Notes: generated by a model not told the origin, from the letters alone. A stretch of 64,000 bases of DNA from Neoaquamicrobium microcysteis (GCF_008180155.1 NZ_VSZS01000063.1:124001-188000); one strand, 5' to 3'; positions 1 through 9,605 are shown, counted from the first letter of the stretch. Program-made: numbers and translations.

Positions 1-131
1 GCGTGCACGCGGCGGTCGCGCGTTACGCCGGGCGTGTCATCGACGAGCGCGAGCTTCCGCCCGGCGAGCCGGTTGAAAAGCGTCGATTTGCCGACATTGG
101 GACGGCCGATGATCGCTACCTTGAAGGACAT
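1..131 (-). CDS. der: GTPase Der (EngA), N-terminal fragment
   Basis: The gene is cut by the left edge of the window and only the first 43 codons are present. The start is an ATG at 131. Residues 9-16 read GRPNVGKS, the G1/P-loop of the first GTPase domain, followed by a [10 protein letters not shown] switch-type segment typical of Der. Der is a double-domain GTPase needed for 50S ribosome maturation. It lies 9 bases downstream of a YfgM-like gene on the same strand, which matches the yfgM-(bamB)-der order known from other proteobacteria. Identification from this fragment is firm because the motif and the context agree. Confidence 0.93.
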   Translation of the reverse strand, partial: MSFKVAIIGRPNVGKSTLFNRLAGRKLALVDDTPGVTRDRRVH

Positions 132-140
132 TGGCGTCGA

Positions 141-806
141 TCACGACGACGCGCCCGAACCGCGAATCAGTTCGGACATGAGTTCGGCGCGCTGGCGCAT
201 ATTGGCGGGGGCCTGCTGGTCGTCGCTGATCTGGCCGAACAGCGTCGCCGCGTCGGAGAAGCGGCCTTCTTTCCATGCCGAGAGCGCGAGCGCCTCGCGC
301 GCGCTGTGGCGCAACGTGTTGGTTTCGCTCGTCAGCGCCTCGACACGCGCCGATACGTCGGCGTAGCTGCCGTGGTCCACCAGAAGCAGCCCGGCGCGCA
401 GCTTCGCCATGTCGCGGATGGATTCGGGCACGGCGCGATCGGCCGCGACACTGTCGAAAGCCGCAACCGCGCCTGCAAAGTCGCCGGCCTCGGCAAGCAC
501 AGTCGCGCCGCGCATCCGCGCCAGCACCGGATAGGCGCCGTAACCATCGGCCTCGAGCTGCTGGAGCGCAGCGGTCGCCTCATCCGTCCTGCCTTCACGC
601 GCGAGCGTCAGTGCCTGCGAATAAGCGTCGCCCGAGTTGTTCGCGCGCGTTTGAGACCAGTAGTCCCACGCGACCCAAAGCGACGTGCCGAGCACGACGG
701 CCACCGCAATCACGATCGCGGCAGGGCCGTAGCGCGTCCACAGCGCCTTCGCCTGATCCTGGCGTAGCTCCTGGTTTACTTCGCGAAAGAAACTGTCGTC
801 CGACAT
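141..806 (-). CDS. YfgM-like tetratricopeptide membrane protein
   Basis: This 221-residue protein has a short cytoplasmic N-terminus (MSDDSFFREVNQELRQDQ), one membrane helix at about residues 27-49, and an Ala-rich helical remainder compatible with TPR-like repeats (TPR_21/YfgM family). YfgM in E. coli is an ancillary SecYEG translocon subunit that works with periplasmic chaperones. Here the function is inferred from topology and from the position directly upstream of der. The start is ATG at 806. Sequence conservation in this family is low, so the exact role is less certain than the family. Confidence 0.8.
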   Translation of the reverse strand: MSDDSFFREVNQELRQDQAKALWTRYGPAAIVIAVAVVLGTSLWVAWDYWSQTRANNSGDAYSQALTLAREGRTDEATAALQQLEADGYGAYPVLARMRGATVLAEAGDFAGAVAAFDSVAADRAVPESIRDMAKLRAGLLLVDHGSYADVSARVEALTSETNTLRHSAREALALSAWKEGRFSDAATLFGQISDDQQAPANMRQRAELMSELIRGSGASS

Positions 807-1002
807 CGGTCACCGGCATTGTTGGGAAATCGAGGCTCGGGAACTCCGCCCGGCCGTATGGGCATGGGTTTTAGCTGAAATTTGGTGGCATGGAAGGGGT
901 TTTGGCAAAAAGCCGGCTTCACGGCCGCGTCATGCACCCCATGCTTGCCATATTCGGCTGGCAGGGTGCGGCTTCCCATCCAGTTTGCACCGCGTATCCT
1001 CC

Positions 1003-1977
1003 ATGCATTCATGCCGATCTCTTTGCCTGTCAGCCGCAGCCTGCGTCCTTGCGTTTCCGGCCGTCGCAGCAGGGCCCGCGCAAGCGCGTTCTCCCCAATA
1101 TGTGCTGATTTCATTCGACGGCGCGGGGCCGCTGGAACAGTGGGATCGCAGTCGCGCCTTGGCGGACAGGACGGGCGCGCAGTTCACCTATTTCCTCTCC
1201 TGTGTCTATCTCGTCGCGCGCGAGAACCGCGCCGGCTACCAGCCGCCCCGCCAAGAGATCGGACGCTCCAATGTCGGCTTTGCCCAGACGAGGGAGGAGG
1301 CCGCGCAACGCCTCGGCCAGATATGGAGCGCGCGTGCGGAAGGCCACGAGATCGCGAGCCACGCCTGCGGCCATTTCGACGGCGGGGAATGGACCGCCGC
1401 AGAATGGCGGGCCGAGTTCGGCCAGTTCTCGTCCATCCTCGCCGATGCCTGGGTGGCCAACGGGGTGGGATCGGACGAACCCGCCGGCTGGCGGGATTTC
1501 GCGAAGGACGAGATCGTCGGTTTCCGCGCGCCTTATCTATCGACCGGCCAGGGGCTGTTCGATGCGTTGGCGCAAGACGGCTTCGCCTACGACGCCAGCA
1601 CCGTATCTCGCGGGCCGGCCATGCCGGAAGGCACGACCGTGCCACGCTTCGCCCTGCCGATGATCCCGGAAGGACCTTCGGCGCGGCCGGTCATCGCCAT
1701 GGACTACAATCTCTTCGTCCGCCATTCGGGCGGCATCGAGCGCGACGACCGGGACGGCGTGTTCGAGGAGCGCGCGCTTTCCGCCTTCCGCGCCGCCCTG
1801 GACGAGCAGATGACGGGCGACCGCGTGCCGCTGCAGATCGGCCTGCACTTCACGCTGATGAACGGCGGGGCATACTGGCGCGCACTGGAGCGCTTCGCGG
1901 AAGATGCTTGCGCGCAGCCCGACATCCGCTGCGTGAGCTATCGCACCTATATGACGGAGACGGCGGGCGACGGCTGA
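1003..1977 (+). CDS. Secreted polysaccharide deacetylase family protein
   Basis: The 324-residue product begins with a clear signal peptide (basic MHSCRSL, hydrophobic core, AGPAQA cleavage region), so it should be exported. The mature part starts with VLISFDGAG, the first motif of NodB-homology deacetylases, and has HEIASHACGHFDGG, matching the HxxxH metal-binding motif, then VGFRAPYLS (the R-x-P motif). These enzymes remove acetyl groups from N-acetylhexosamine polymers or peptidoglycan; the substrate here is unknown. An upstream TTG at 985 is in frame, but the ATG at 1003 gives the better signal peptide. It is divergent from the yfgM-like gene and converges on the MFS gene. Confidence 0.85.
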   Translation: MHSCRSLCLSAAACVLAFPAVAAGPAQARSPQYVLISFDGAGPLEQWDRSRALADRTGAQFTYFLSCVYLVARENRAGYQPPRQEIGRSNVGFAQTREEAAQRLGQIWSARAEGHEIASHACGHFDGGEWTAAEWRAEFGQFSSILADAWVANGVGSDEPAGWRDFAKDEIVGFRAPYLSTGQGLFDALAQDGFAYDASTVSRGPAMPEGTTVPRFALPMIPEGPSARPVIAMDYNLFVRHSGGIERDDRDGVFEERALSAFRAALDEQMTGDRVPLQIGLHFTLMNGGAYWRALERFAEDACAQPDIRCVSYRTYMTETAGDG

Positions 1978-1982
1978 ACCGC

Positions 1983-3134
1983 TCAGGCTTTCGCGCCGCG
2001 TCCCACGACGGCGGCGGCCAGCAGGACGAGCGCTGCCAGCAGCGACGGCGCAGTGAAGCTGCCGGTGCTGTCGGCAACGATGCCCGCCACGATCGGGCCG
2101 AGTATCTGCCCCAGCCCAAAGGACGCCGTCATCAAGGCCAGCACACGACGAGGTGCGTTGCCGGCGAGCTGCCTTGCAAGCTGGAGGCCCATCGCGGTGA
2201 CCGCGATGAACGTGGCGCCAAGCAGCACACCACCCAGCAACGGCCCGACATATCCGCCAAGCATGACGCTTGCCGCCACGCCCAAAGCCTCGACCACGCA
2301 GCCGACGGCGAACATCTTCGAAAGCCCCCAGCGCCGTGCCGCAAAGCCCCAAAGCCAGACCGACGGCAAGCCCGCGAGGCCGGTAGCCAGCCAGACGACG
2401 GACTCGAACATGCGGTCTGCCCCGCCCTGCCGGACGATCGCGACAAGGAAAGTGGCGGTGACGATGTAGCCGAAGCCGAACAGCCCATAGGCCACGACGA
2501 TGCGCGTCATCGACGTGCTGCGCGGCATGGGCGGCTCCGCCACCGGCTTGTGCGCCGGGGCCGGGCCGCGGTCGATCACCATCCACACCACGGCAAGACC
2601 GAGCGCCGAGAGCGCACCGGACCAGAGCCAGCTCGCCTGCCACTGCGCGCCCGCCAGAAGCAGCGCGGCCGTCATCAGCGACGAAATGGCGATGCCCGCG
2701 CCGACTCCGCCGAAATGCCATGCCTGAAGGTCGCTTCGCCCCGCGACTGCCAGCCGCGAGAAAACGATCGTGGACAGGAAAACCATCACGAACGCGCTGG
2801 CCACGCCGGCGAGGAAGCGTATCGCCAGAAAAAGGCCGACACTTTCCGTCAGGCCCATGGCGGCGGCCAGAAGGGTGCTGGCGGCAAGGCCCGCCATGGC
2901 AACCCCATGCTCCCTGCCCTGCCCCCAATTGCCTGCCGCCAGAATGGCGCCGACGAGGTATCCTGCATAGTTGGCCGAAGCGATCAGCCCGGCATCGGAC
3001 GCGGTCAGCCCCAACCCGTCCATCATGCCGGGCAGGATGGGCGTGTAGACGAACCGGCCGATGCCCATGGCGACGGCCATGGCGACCATGCCGGCGAGTG
3101 CATAAGCGAGAGGGGAGCGGGCCTGAGAATCCAT
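1983..3134 (-). CDS. MFS transporter, YbfB/YjiJ family
   Basis: This 383-residue, very hydrophobic protein has about 12 predicted membrane helices. Its N-terminus (ALAGMVAMAVAMGIGRFVYTPILPGM) carries the GIGRF-YTP-LP pattern typical of the YbfB/YjiJ branch of the major facilitator superfamily, followed by SANYAGYLVGA. Transported substrates of this branch are poorly defined. The ATG at 3134 is preferred over an in-frame TTG at 3170 because it starts directly before the first helix. It ends 6 bases from the convergent deacetylase gene. Confidence 0.85.
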   Translation of the reverse strand: MDSQARSPLAYALAGMVAMAVAMGIGRFVYTPILPGMMDGLGLTASDAGLIASANYAGYLVGAILAAGNWGQGREHGVAMAGLAASTLLAAAMGLTESVGLFLAIRFLAGVASAFVMVFLSTIVFSRLAVAGRSDLQAWHFGGVGAGIAISSLMTAALLLAGAQWQASWLWSGALSALGLAVVWMVIDRGPAPAHKPVAEPPMPRSTSMTRIVVAYGLFGFGYIVTATFLVAIVRQGGADRMFESVVWLATGLAGLPSVWLWGFAARRWGLSKMFAVGCVVEALGVAASVMLGGYVGPLLGGVLLGATFIAVTAMGLQLARQLAGNAPRRVLALMTASFGLGQILGPIVAGIVADSTGSFTAPSLLAALVLLAAAVVGRGAKA

Positions 3135-3219
3135 TGCGCCGGAGATTACCGGCGCAGGATGCCCCTGCAATACCGAACCACCATTGGCATAGACGAAAGA
3201 GGCTTGATGGTTGTGCCGG

Positions 3220-3837
3220 TCAGCCGTCCAGAGGAATGGTCGCCAGCACCTCGTGTCGTGCCTGCCCGTGAAAACTGTGAATGAAGTATATGGCCGTCGC
3301 GCCCCAGCCGACCGGCGCGACGGGCGTTTCAGCGATCCTCATTTCGCTGTATCCAAGCGTCACATGCGGCGTGAAGCCTCTGGGCGCACCAACGCCGATC
3401 CCCGCCAGTCTTGCGCGAAGATCGTTGCGCAGATCGCACAACGGCTGCGGCGCACGCCGCGTCGTCAACACCACCGCCGTCTTCCGCCGTCGCCCCCGGA
3501 AGCTCATCAGGCGGTCGAAATCTATCACGAATGGCGCACAATGCAGCCGCTGCGTCCCCTCGCACACACGAGCGATCAGCGCGGCCGAATACGACGCGCT
3601 TTGCGCGACACCGAGAACGGAGACATGCAGATTGGCCGGCTTCGTGGCAGATTCGATCACGCCGAATTTGCGACTGATCCACGGCATCGTCTCGTTGACA
3701 ATGCGCCGAATAGCCTCGCCGTCAGGACGCAGGGCGAGGAAATATGTATCCGAATCCTGCGGCGCTGGCCCGACAGCACGTGGACCGCAGGTTGCCCCGA
3801 TATCCTCACGCTCTCCGAAGTCGAATGCATACTGCAT
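3220..3837 (-). CDS. 2'-5' RNA ligase/cyclic phosphodiesterase (LigT-like) family protein
   Basis: The 205-residue protein has the two HxT/S motifs that define the 2H phosphoesterase fold: LHVSVLG near residue 70 and PHVTLGYSE near residue 165. Bacterial relatives hydrolyse 2',3'-cyclic phosphates on RNA ends or act on related small nucleotides; the physiological substrate is not known. The first histidine motif is HxS rather than HxT, which is common in the superfamily. The N-terminal 25 residues are longer than a minimal LigT domain. The gene stands alone between the MFS gene and the ArsC-like gene. Confidence 0.82.
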   Translation of the reverse strand: MQYAFDFGEREDIGATCGPRAVGPAPQDSDTYFLALRPDGEAIRRIVNETMPWISRKFGVIESATKPANLHVSVLGVAQSASYSAALIARVCEGTQRLHCAPFVIDFDRLMSFRGRRRKTAVVLTTRRAPQPLCDLRNDLRARLAGIGVGAPRGFTPHVTLGYSEMRIAETPVAPVGWGATAIYFIHSFHGQARHEVLATIPLDG

Positions 3838-3905
3838 ACGACAAAATAGAACAAATCATGAACATGTAAAAGTGGATTCTGCGGCCCCCGGTTAGTGCCC
3901 CTGGC

Positions 3906-4256
3906 TCATCCGGCGAATATCGCCTCATAGCGTTCGGGCTTGAAGCCGACTTCGATAGCGGTGCCGGTGTCCAGCACTGGCCGCTTTATCATCGTCGGCT
4001 CGGCGACCATCAGCTCGATGGCCCTGGCCTCATCAAGTCGGGCCTTCGCCTCGTCGGGAAGCGCGCGGAAAGTCGTGCTCGACTTGTTGAGCACTTTCTC
4101 CCAGCCGGCAGCCTTGCACCAGCGCTTCACGTCGGCTGCGGCGATGCCTTCAGCACGATAGTCGTGAAAGGCATAGTCGATGCCGTGCGCCTTCAACCAG
4201 ACGAACGCCTTCTTCATCGTGTCGCACGTCTTGATGCCGTAGATCGTCACAGCCAT
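3906..4256 (-). CDS. ArsC/Spx-like thioredoxin-fold protein (YffB type)
   Basis: This 116-residue protein starts AVTIYGIKTCDTMKKA and has the ArsC-family pattern of a single N-terminal Cys (TCDT) and a later TMIKRPVLD segment, where the Arg before Pro is the conserved basic residue. The TCDT motif and size match the YffB branch, described as glutathione-dependent thiol reductases, rather than true arsenate reductases. The start is the ATG at 4256; an in-frame GTG at 4274 would overlap guaA. It begins 8 bases after the guaA stop on the same strand, so the two are probably cotranscribed. Confidence 0.85.
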   Translation of the reverse strand: MAVTIYGIKTCDTMKKAFVWLKAHGIDYAFHDYRAEGIAAADVKRWCKAAGWEKVLNKSSTTFRALPDEAKARLDEARAIELMVAEPTMIKRPVLDTGTAIEVGFKPERYEAIFAG

Positions 4257-4264
4257 CCGCGCGC

Positions 4265-5839
4265 CTACTCCCACTCGATGGTACCGGGTGGCTTGGAAGT
4301 CACGTCGTAGACGACGCGGTTGATGCCGCGAACCTCGTTGATGATGCGAGTGGCCGCACGGCCGAGAAATTCCATGTCGTAGTGGTAGAAGTCGGCCGTC
4401 ATGCCATCCACCGAGGTGACGGCGCGCAGCGCGCAGACATATTCGTAGGTGCGCCCATCGCCCATGACACCGACCGTCTGTACGGGCAGCAGCACGGCGA
4501 AGGCCTGCCAGATGGCGTTGTAGAGCCCCGCCTTGCGGATTTCGTCGAGATAGATGGCGTCGGCCTCGCGCAGGATGTCGAGCTTGTCGCGCGTCACGGC
4601 GCCGGGGCAGCGGATGGCCAGACCTGGCCCCGGGAAGGGATGGCGCTCGATGAAATGGTCCGGCAGGCCCAGTTCGCGGCCCAGCGCCCGAACCTCGTCC
4701 TTGAAGAGCTCGCGCAGCGGCTCCACCAGCTTCATCTTCATGCGTTCGGGCAGGCCGCCGACATTGTGGTGCGACTTGATCGTCACCGAGGGCCCGCCGG
4801 TGAACGACACGCTTTCGATCACGTCGGGGTAGAGCGTGCCCTGCGCGAGGAAATCGGCGGGCTTGCCGGCGTCTGCCAGCTTCTTCGCCTCGTCCTCGAA
4901 AACCTCGATGAACAGGCGGCCGATGGTCTTGCGCTTCTTCTCGGGGTCCGCCTCGCCTTCCAGCGCCGACAGGAACATCTCCTGCGCCTGCACGTGCACG
5001 AGCGGGATGTTGTAGTGTTCGCGGTACATCGAAACGACCTGCTCGCCCTCGCCCTTCCGCATCAAGCCGTGGTCGACGAAAATGCAGGTCAGCCGCTCGC
5101 CGATGGCTTCATGGATGAGAACCGCCGCGACGGAGGAATCGACGCCGCCCGAAAGCGCGCAGATCACGCGCCCGTCACCCACCTGGGCGCGGATCGCCGC
5201 AATCGCCTGCTCGCGATAGGCAGCCATGGTCCAGTCGCCGGCAAGGCCGGCGATGTTGTGCACGAAATTCGCCAGAAGCTTCGCGCCATCCGGCGTATGC
5301 ACAACCTCCGGGTGGAACTGAACGGCATAGAAGCGACGCTTCTCGTCCGCGATGGCCGCATAGGGCGCACCGGTCGAGGTGCCGATGACGCGGAAGCCTG
5401 CCGGCAGGGCGGTCACGCGGTCGCCGTGGCTCATCCACACCTGATGGCGGGTGCCCTTGGCCCAGACGCCGTCGAACAGCGCGCTTTCATCCTCGATCTC
5501 GAGAAAGGCGCGGCCGAACTCGCGATGATGGCCGCTTTCGACCTTGCCGCCGAGCTGTGCGCACATGGTCTGCTCGCCATAGCAGATGCCGAGAACCGGT
5601 ATGCCGGCCTCGAAAATCTCCTGCGGAGCGCGCGGGCTGCCGATGTCTACGGTGGAGGCCGGGCTGCCCGAAAGGATCACCGCCTTCGGCTTCATCCGGC
5701 GGAACGCTTCCTGCGCGGACTGGAAAGGGACGATCTCGGAATAGACGCCGGCCTCGCGCACGCGGCGCGCAATCAGCTGCGTCACCTGGCTGCCGAAATC
5801 GATGATGAGGACGGTGTCGGGATGGGCTGTGTCGGTCAT
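4265..5839 (-). CDS. guaA: GMP synthase (glutamine-hydrolysing)
   Basis: The 524-residue product makes GMP from XMP, ATP and glutamine in purine synthesis. The N-terminal class I amidotransferase domain shows the nucleophile Cys86 in LGICYGEQ and the His176/Glu178 pair in QFHPEVV. The ATP pyrophosphatase P-loop SGGVDSS begins at residue 230, and the C-terminal dimerisation domain ends in the conserved GTIEWE. Length and domain order are normal for the family. guaB, which makes the XMP substrate, is about 8.4 kb away on the same strand rather than adjacent. Confidence 0.98.
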   Translation of the reverse strand: MTDTAHPDTVLIIDFGSQVTQLIARRVREAGVYSEIVPFQSAQEAFRRMKPKAVILSGSPASTVDIGSPRAPQEIFEAGIPVLGICYGEQTMCAQLGGKVESGHHREFGRAFLEIEDESALFDGVWAKGTRHQVWMSHGDRVTALPAGFRVIGTSTGAPYAAIADEKRRFYAVQFHPEVVHTPDGAKLLANFVHNIAGLAGDWTMAAYREQAIAAIRAQVGDGRVICALSGGVDSSVAAVLIHEAIGERLTCIFVDHGLMRKGEGEQVVSMYREHYNIPLVHVQAQEMFLSALEGEADPEKKRKTIGRLFIEVFEDEAKKLADAGKPADFLAQGTLYPDVIESVSFTGGPSVTIKSHHNVGGLPERMKMKLVEPLRELFKDEVRALGRELGLPDHFIERHPFPGPGLAIRCPGAVTRDKLDILREADAIYLDEIRKAGLYNAIWQAFAVLLPVQTVGVMGDGRTYEYVCALRAVTSVDGMTADFYHYDMEFLGRAATRIINEVRGINRVVYDVTSKPPGTIEWE

Positions 5840-5903
5840 GGTGAGCCTTTAGTGAAAGAAGCGAGTCGGCGCAATGGGTCGCCAGCGCCGGTTTCGCGCC
5901 GGC

Positions 5904-6548
5904 TCAGCCTTCAAGCAGGCCCCGATCCAGCGCTTCGGCCAGCCGGTCCACCGCTAGGGCCAGCTTCTCGTCGATGACATGGAGATATACGGTCCAGTCG
6001 CCCACCTGCTTCAGCTCGGCCGCGCCGTCCGAAATGCCGCGCAGGCCGACCAGCGGTACGCCGAAATGCTGGCATGCGCGCAGCACGGCGAAGGTTTCCA
6101 TGTCGACCATGTCGGCTTCTATCGCATCGTAGGCCCCGCCCGAAACGATATTCGCGCCGGTCGAGATGGTGGCGGCAGGGATGCCCGAAACGCGCAGCGG
6201 AAGCTCGACCACGCGCGGCAAATCCAGAAACGGAGTCTCGCCTTTGGGGAAACCCAGCGGCGAGGCATCCATGTCGCGATAGGCGACGGAGGACACCTGA
6301 TAGACGCCGGTCTGCTCCAGCGTCCGGCTGCCGGCGGAACCGAGCGAGACCACGAGATCTGGCAACGGCCCCGCGGCTTGCAGGCGGGCGAGCGCCGCGG
6401 AAAGAACCACGCCCGCCTCGACCGGGCCGACGCCCGTCATGAGCGGCGTGAAGCGCGCCTTCAGATGGTCGCCATATTCCGGTGCGGCCGCCATGACGAA
6501 CAGCACCTGCCTGCCGGCAACCGGCGTCGGCTCAACCTTCGATGCCAT
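5904..6548 (-). CDS. mtnN: 5'-methylthioadenosine/S-adenosylhomocysteine nucleosidase
   Basis: The 214-residue protein fits the PNP/UDP phosphorylase fold of MTA/SAH nucleosidases: VMAAAPEYG at the N-terminus, LVVSLGSAGS in the middle, and DMVDMETFAVLRAC near residue 148, where the M-E pair binds the ribose, followed by GLRGISDGA with the catalytic Asp. It removes adenine from MTA and SAH in methionine salvage and S-adenosylmethionine recycling. The first 16 bases overlap the end of the upstream thioesterase gene, which suggests translational coupling. Confidence 0.88.
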   Translation of the reverse strand: MASKVEPTPVAGRQVLFVMAAAPEYGDHLKARFTPLMTGVGPVEAGVVLSAALARLQAAGPLPDLVVSLGSAGSRTLEQTGVYQVSSVAYRDMDASPLGFPKGETPFLDLPRVVELPLRVSGIPAATISTGANIVSGGAYDAIEADMVDMETFAVLRACQHFGVPLVGLRGISDGAAELKQVGDWTVYLHVIDEKLALAVDRLAEALDRGLLEG

Positions 6549-6990
6549 CGCGCCCGCTCACGACCATGATCGTCGCCGTCATGGTGGCGACGAGCCGCGC
6601 GTTGCCCTCGGTGTCGTAGGCATAGGCCTGCCCGTCGGCAACGATGATCGTGCGGCCGGGCTTTGTGACCGACCCGCGAAACAGGAACCGCTCGCCCCTG
6701 CCCGGCGACAGCAGATTGACCTTGAATTCGATCGTCAGAACCGCCGCATCGGCCGGCATGACGGAATATGCCGCGTAGCCGCAGGCTGAATCGAGCGCGG
6801 TGGAGATTATGCCCGCATGCAGAAAGCCGTGCTGCTGGGTGTATTCCGCACGGTAGGGCATCTCGATCTCGACCTCGCCGGCATTCACGCGGGTGAGTTC
6901 GGCGCCTATGGAGGTCATGATCTGCTGGCGAGCGAAACTCGTCCTTACGCGGCCTTCGTAGTCGCCCTGCGGCTCGAACTTCACCGACAT
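6532..6990 (-). CDS. PaaI-family hot-dog thioesterase
   Basis: This 152-residue protein has the hot-dog fold signature HGFLHAGIISTALDSACGYAA and the later TIEFKVNLLSPG strand, as in the PaaI/YdiI thioesterases that hydrolyse acyl- or aryl-CoA esters. The usual HGG is HGFLHAG, and the catalytic Asp equivalent lies in ALDSACG. The physiological acyl-CoA is unknown. It is upstream of, and overlaps, mtnN. Confidence 0.85.
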   Translation of the reverse strand: MSVKFEPQGDYEGRVRTSFARQQIMTSIGAELTRVNAGEVEIEMPYRAEYTQQHGFLHAGIISTALDSACGYAAYSVMPADAAVLTIEFKVNLLSPGRGERFLFRGSVTKPGRTIIVADGQAYAYDTEGNARLVATMTATIMVVSGRDGIEG

Positions 6991-7075
6991 GCTTCACTCC
7001 CTCAGCTTTGCCAGCTTCGCTTATGGCAAAGCCGCGACGGCTGGGCAACGTTGAATTGTGCAGCGCAGCAAATGA

Positions 7076-7528
7076 TCAGTTGAGCCAGAAGATCGAGGCG
7101 TTCAGCAGCGTCGCGAAGCCGACCCAAGCCGCATAGGGCAGGAACAGCAATGCGGCGGGGCGGTCCCGATCCCAGGCAAGCACGATGAAGGCCACGATCG
7201 CGGCGAGCAGCGCGACGATCACCGCGAGTGCCAGCCCCACGGATTGGAGGGTGAAGAAGACCGGCGACCAGAGGAAATTGAGGCCCATCTGCAGCCACCA
7301 CGCGGTCATCGCGCCGCCCGTGCGCGCCTGCCGCCAGATGCGCCAGCCGGCAACGGCGATCATCACGTAGAGCGTCGTCCAGACGGGCGCGAAAATCCAG
7401 TTGGGCGGATTGAAGGGTGGCTTTTCGAGCGCGGCGTACCACTCGCCGGGCGTGTTGGTGGCGCCGATGAGCGAGCCGCCGCCTACGACGAGCAGGATGA
7501 AGAGAACGAGCGGAATGAAACGGGTCAT
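7076..7528 (-). CDS. tspO: TspO/MBR family membrane protein
   Basis: The 150-residue product has five predicted helices. The motifs WYAALEKPPFNPPNWIFAPV and WTTLYVMIAVAGWRIW are diagnostic for TspO, the tryptophan-rich sensory protein that binds porphyrins and cholesterol-like ligands. In alphaproteobacteria it modulates photosynthesis or stress gene expression. The start is the ATG at 7528; an in-frame TTG 9 bases upstream is less likely. It is followed by the thioesterase gene on the same strand with an 85-base gap. Confidence 0.92.
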   Translation of the reverse strand: MTRFIPLVLFILLVVGGGSLIGATNTPGEWYAALEKPPFNPPNWIFAPVWTTLYVMIAVAGWRIWRQARTGGAMTAWWLQMGLNFLWSPVFFTLQSVGLALAVIVALLAAIVAFIVLAWDRDRPAALLFLPYAAWVGFATLLNASIFWLN

Positions 7529-7588
7529 GAGAACCAACGCGTGTTTTGGCCAGAACGGCTTAACGTGAACGCGGTTCCCTTGGTGCCG

Positions 7589-8872
7589 TCACGACCGCGT
7601 CAGCGCGCTGAAAAAGAACCCGTCGGTGCCGGTGGCGGCCGGCGTGAGTGCAAGGCCCGTGCCCGAAAAGCGTGCGCGGCCCGGCTGGCCGCCGGCGATG
7701 CCCGCCCAAAGCTCCTCGTGGTTGCCGACGGAAAAATCCGGGTTTGCCGCCAGAAAGTTCTCGATCTGCTTCTGGTTTTCCTGGGGGAAGATGGAACAGG
7801 TGATGTAGACCAGCCGGCCGCCCCGCTTCACATAGGATTTCGAGGCTTCGAGAATGGAGGCCTGCTCGCGCAGCCGCACATCGAGCTGGCGATCGGTGAG
7901 CCGCCATTTCGCGTCGGGCCTGCGCCGCCACGTGCCGCTGCCCGTGCAGGGCGCGTCGACCAGCACGAGGTCCATCTCGCCCTCAAGGGGCGCCAGGCCG
8001 GCTGCGCCCGCAACCGTCTGCACATTGCGGCTGCCGGCGCGGCGAAGCCTGTCGAAGATGGGCGCGAGGCGCTGCTTTTCGGCATCGTGCGCGAATATCT
8101 GGCCGCGATTGTCCATCGCCGCCGACATCGAAAGCGTCTTGCCGCCCGCGCCGGCGCAATAGTCGAGCACCTGCATTCCCGGCGCGGCGCCTGCGAGGTC
8201 CGCGACGATCTGCGAACCTTCGTCCTGCACCTCGAACCAGCCCTTGCGGAAGGCAGGCTCGGCCTGGACGTTGGGGTGGCGGCCGTCGCCCGCGATCGGC
8301 GGAATGCGGATACCGTCGGCGACAAGGACGGAGGGTGTCGCGCCGGTCCCCTCAAGCTCGGACAGCACCTTTTCGCGCGTCGAGAGCAGCGTGTTGACCC
8401 GCAAATCCAGCGGAGGGCGCGCCGCAAGCGCGGCGATCTCGCCCACCCAGTCCGCGCCGAAGGCGTCCTCCACCAGCGGCACGCACCAGTCCGGGCAGTC
8501 GGCACGCACGGCATCCGGCGCGTCGTCCAGCGTCCTGCCGGATAAAGCGGAACGCTCTTCCTGCGAGAGTTCGGCAGGGGCGAAGCGGTCGCCATCGAGC
8601 GCGGCGTTGATGGCGGCTGCGTCCATCCCCCATTCCAGCATCAGCGCGCCGAGCGCCAGCGCGCGGGAGGAATCGGCATCGAAAAGCCATCCGGCAGAGC
8701 GCTTGCGGCGCAGCGCGTCGTAGACGATGTTGCCGATTGCGGCACGATCGCCGGAGCCGGCGAAACGGTGCGACAGGCCCCAGTCCTTGAGGGCGTCCGC
8801 CGCGGGGCGGTGCCGCCTGTCGATGTCGTCCAGTATCTCGATGGCTGCTGCCAGCCTGCCGCCCAGTCTCAT
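7589..8872 (-). CDS. RsmB-type 16S rRNA (cytosine-C5) methyltransferase
   Basis: This 427-residue protein has an N-terminal NusB-like helical region (residues 1-130) and a C-terminal Rossmann methyltransferase. The SAM site is VLDYCAGAGGKTL. The two catalytic cysteines lie in DAPCTGSGTWRRRPD and VYITCSIFPQEN, as in the RsmB/Nop2 family that makes 5-methylcytosine in 16S rRNA. The ATG at 8872 is preferred because the sequence upstream of it (to 8935) does not look coding. Members vary in target base, so the exact position modified is inferred. Confidence 0.9.
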   Translation of the reverse strand: MRLGGRLAAAIEILDDIDRRHRPAADALKDWGLSHRFAGSGDRAAIGNIVYDALRRKRSAGWLFDADSSRALALGALMLEWGMDAAAINAALDGDRFAPAELSQEERSALSGRTLDDAPDAVRADCPDWCVPLVEDAFGADWVGEIAALAARPPLDLRVNTLLSTREKVLSELEGTGATPSVLVADGIRIPPIAGDGRHPNVQAEPAFRKGWFEVQDEGSQIVADLAGAAPGMQVLDYCAGAGGKTLSMSAAMDNRGQIFAHDAEKQRLAPIFDRLRRAGSRNVQTVAGAAGLAPLEGEMDLVLVDAPCTGSGTWRRRPDAKWRLTDRQLDVRLREQASILEASKSYVKRGGRLVYITCSIFPQENQKQIENFLAANPDFSVGNHEELWAGIAGGQPGRARFSGTGLALTPAATGTDGFFFSALTRS

Positions 8873-8957
8873 ATCGGTGTTCCCGCTTCGGTTGACCCGT
8901 CGCCCGCTGTTAGACGGTTCGGGGACGGGCGGCAACCGACCGCGACGAGAAAGCGCC

Positions 8958-9605
8958 TTAGGCCGTCTCGATGCCGAGATTGGGGACGAAGAAAAGCACG
9001 GCGATGATGGCCGAGGCCGCCGCCGCGATCCAGATCGCGCCGAGGCCGAGGGCGAGGAAGGCGGTCGCCCCCATTACCGCGCCGAGCGCGAGACCAAGCC
9101 ACAACAGCGCATACCAAACCCACGACGTGCGGCTGCCGCCGCGCAGGGCCGCCGCGATGTGCTGGCCCATCTTGACGAGTGTGCCTGTCATGTAGGTGAC
9201 GCCGATGCTGACCTCGCCGTTGCGCTCGAAAACCGTGTTCTCCGCGCCCATTGCGATGGCAAGGAAGACTACCGCCAGCCAATGGTGACCGGCAGCGGCT
9301 GCAAGCCCGGCGGAAAGCAGCATTGCGGTGACCAGCACCATCACCCAGCCGGGCTTGCGCGCGGGCACTGCCTGCCGCAACAACGTGCCGGCGACCACGC
9401 CTGCGACGAAAAGAAGGATGAGGAAGGCGGGCAGCCAGGTCTGCGGCTCCGCCTCGGCGATCGACGCGCCCAGACGCGTCGTGTTGCCGGTCATGAAGGA
9501 AACGAAGTAGCCGCCCAGATGAAGAAAGGCGACCGCATCGACGAAGCCGGCGAGCGCGGCCATGGGCATGGCGACGAGCCGCTCGCTCGGCGGATGCTGG
9601 ATCAC
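8958..9605 (-). CDS. DUF1275 (YoaK-like) membrane protein
   Basis: The 215-residue protein has about six membrane helices and the DUF1275 signatures GFVDAVAFLHLGGYFVSFMTGN and GAENTVFERNGEVSIGVTYMTG. The family is widespread in bacteria but its function is not established. The start at 9605 is a GTG. An ATG at 9569 would remove 12 residues ahead of the first conserved helix and is an alternative. It lies 35 bases upstream of the L,D-transpeptidase stop codon and is read in the same direction. Confidence 0.85.
   Translation of the reverse strand: MIQHPPSERLVAMPMAALAGFVDAVAFLHLGGYFVSFMTGNTTRLGASIAEAEPQTWLPAFLILLFVAGVVAGTLLRQAVPARKPGWVMVLVTAMLLSAGLAAAAGHHWLAVVFLAIAMGAENTVFERNGEVSIGVTYMTGTLVKMGQHIAAALRGGSRTSWVWYALLWLGLALGAVMGATAFLALGLGAIWIAAAASAIIAVLFFVPNLGIETA

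Noticed and set aside
882-3284. An 800-codon open frame on the plus strand across the deacetylase and MFS genes
   Set aside because: It is in a different frame from the deacetylase and antisense to the MFS gene, is Arg/Gly-rich with no domain pattern, and both real genes have clear motifs. Long open antisense frames are common at this GC content.
4382-5977. A 531-codon open frame opposite guaA
   Set aside because: It mirrors guaA codons and has no recognisable family; guaA is certain.
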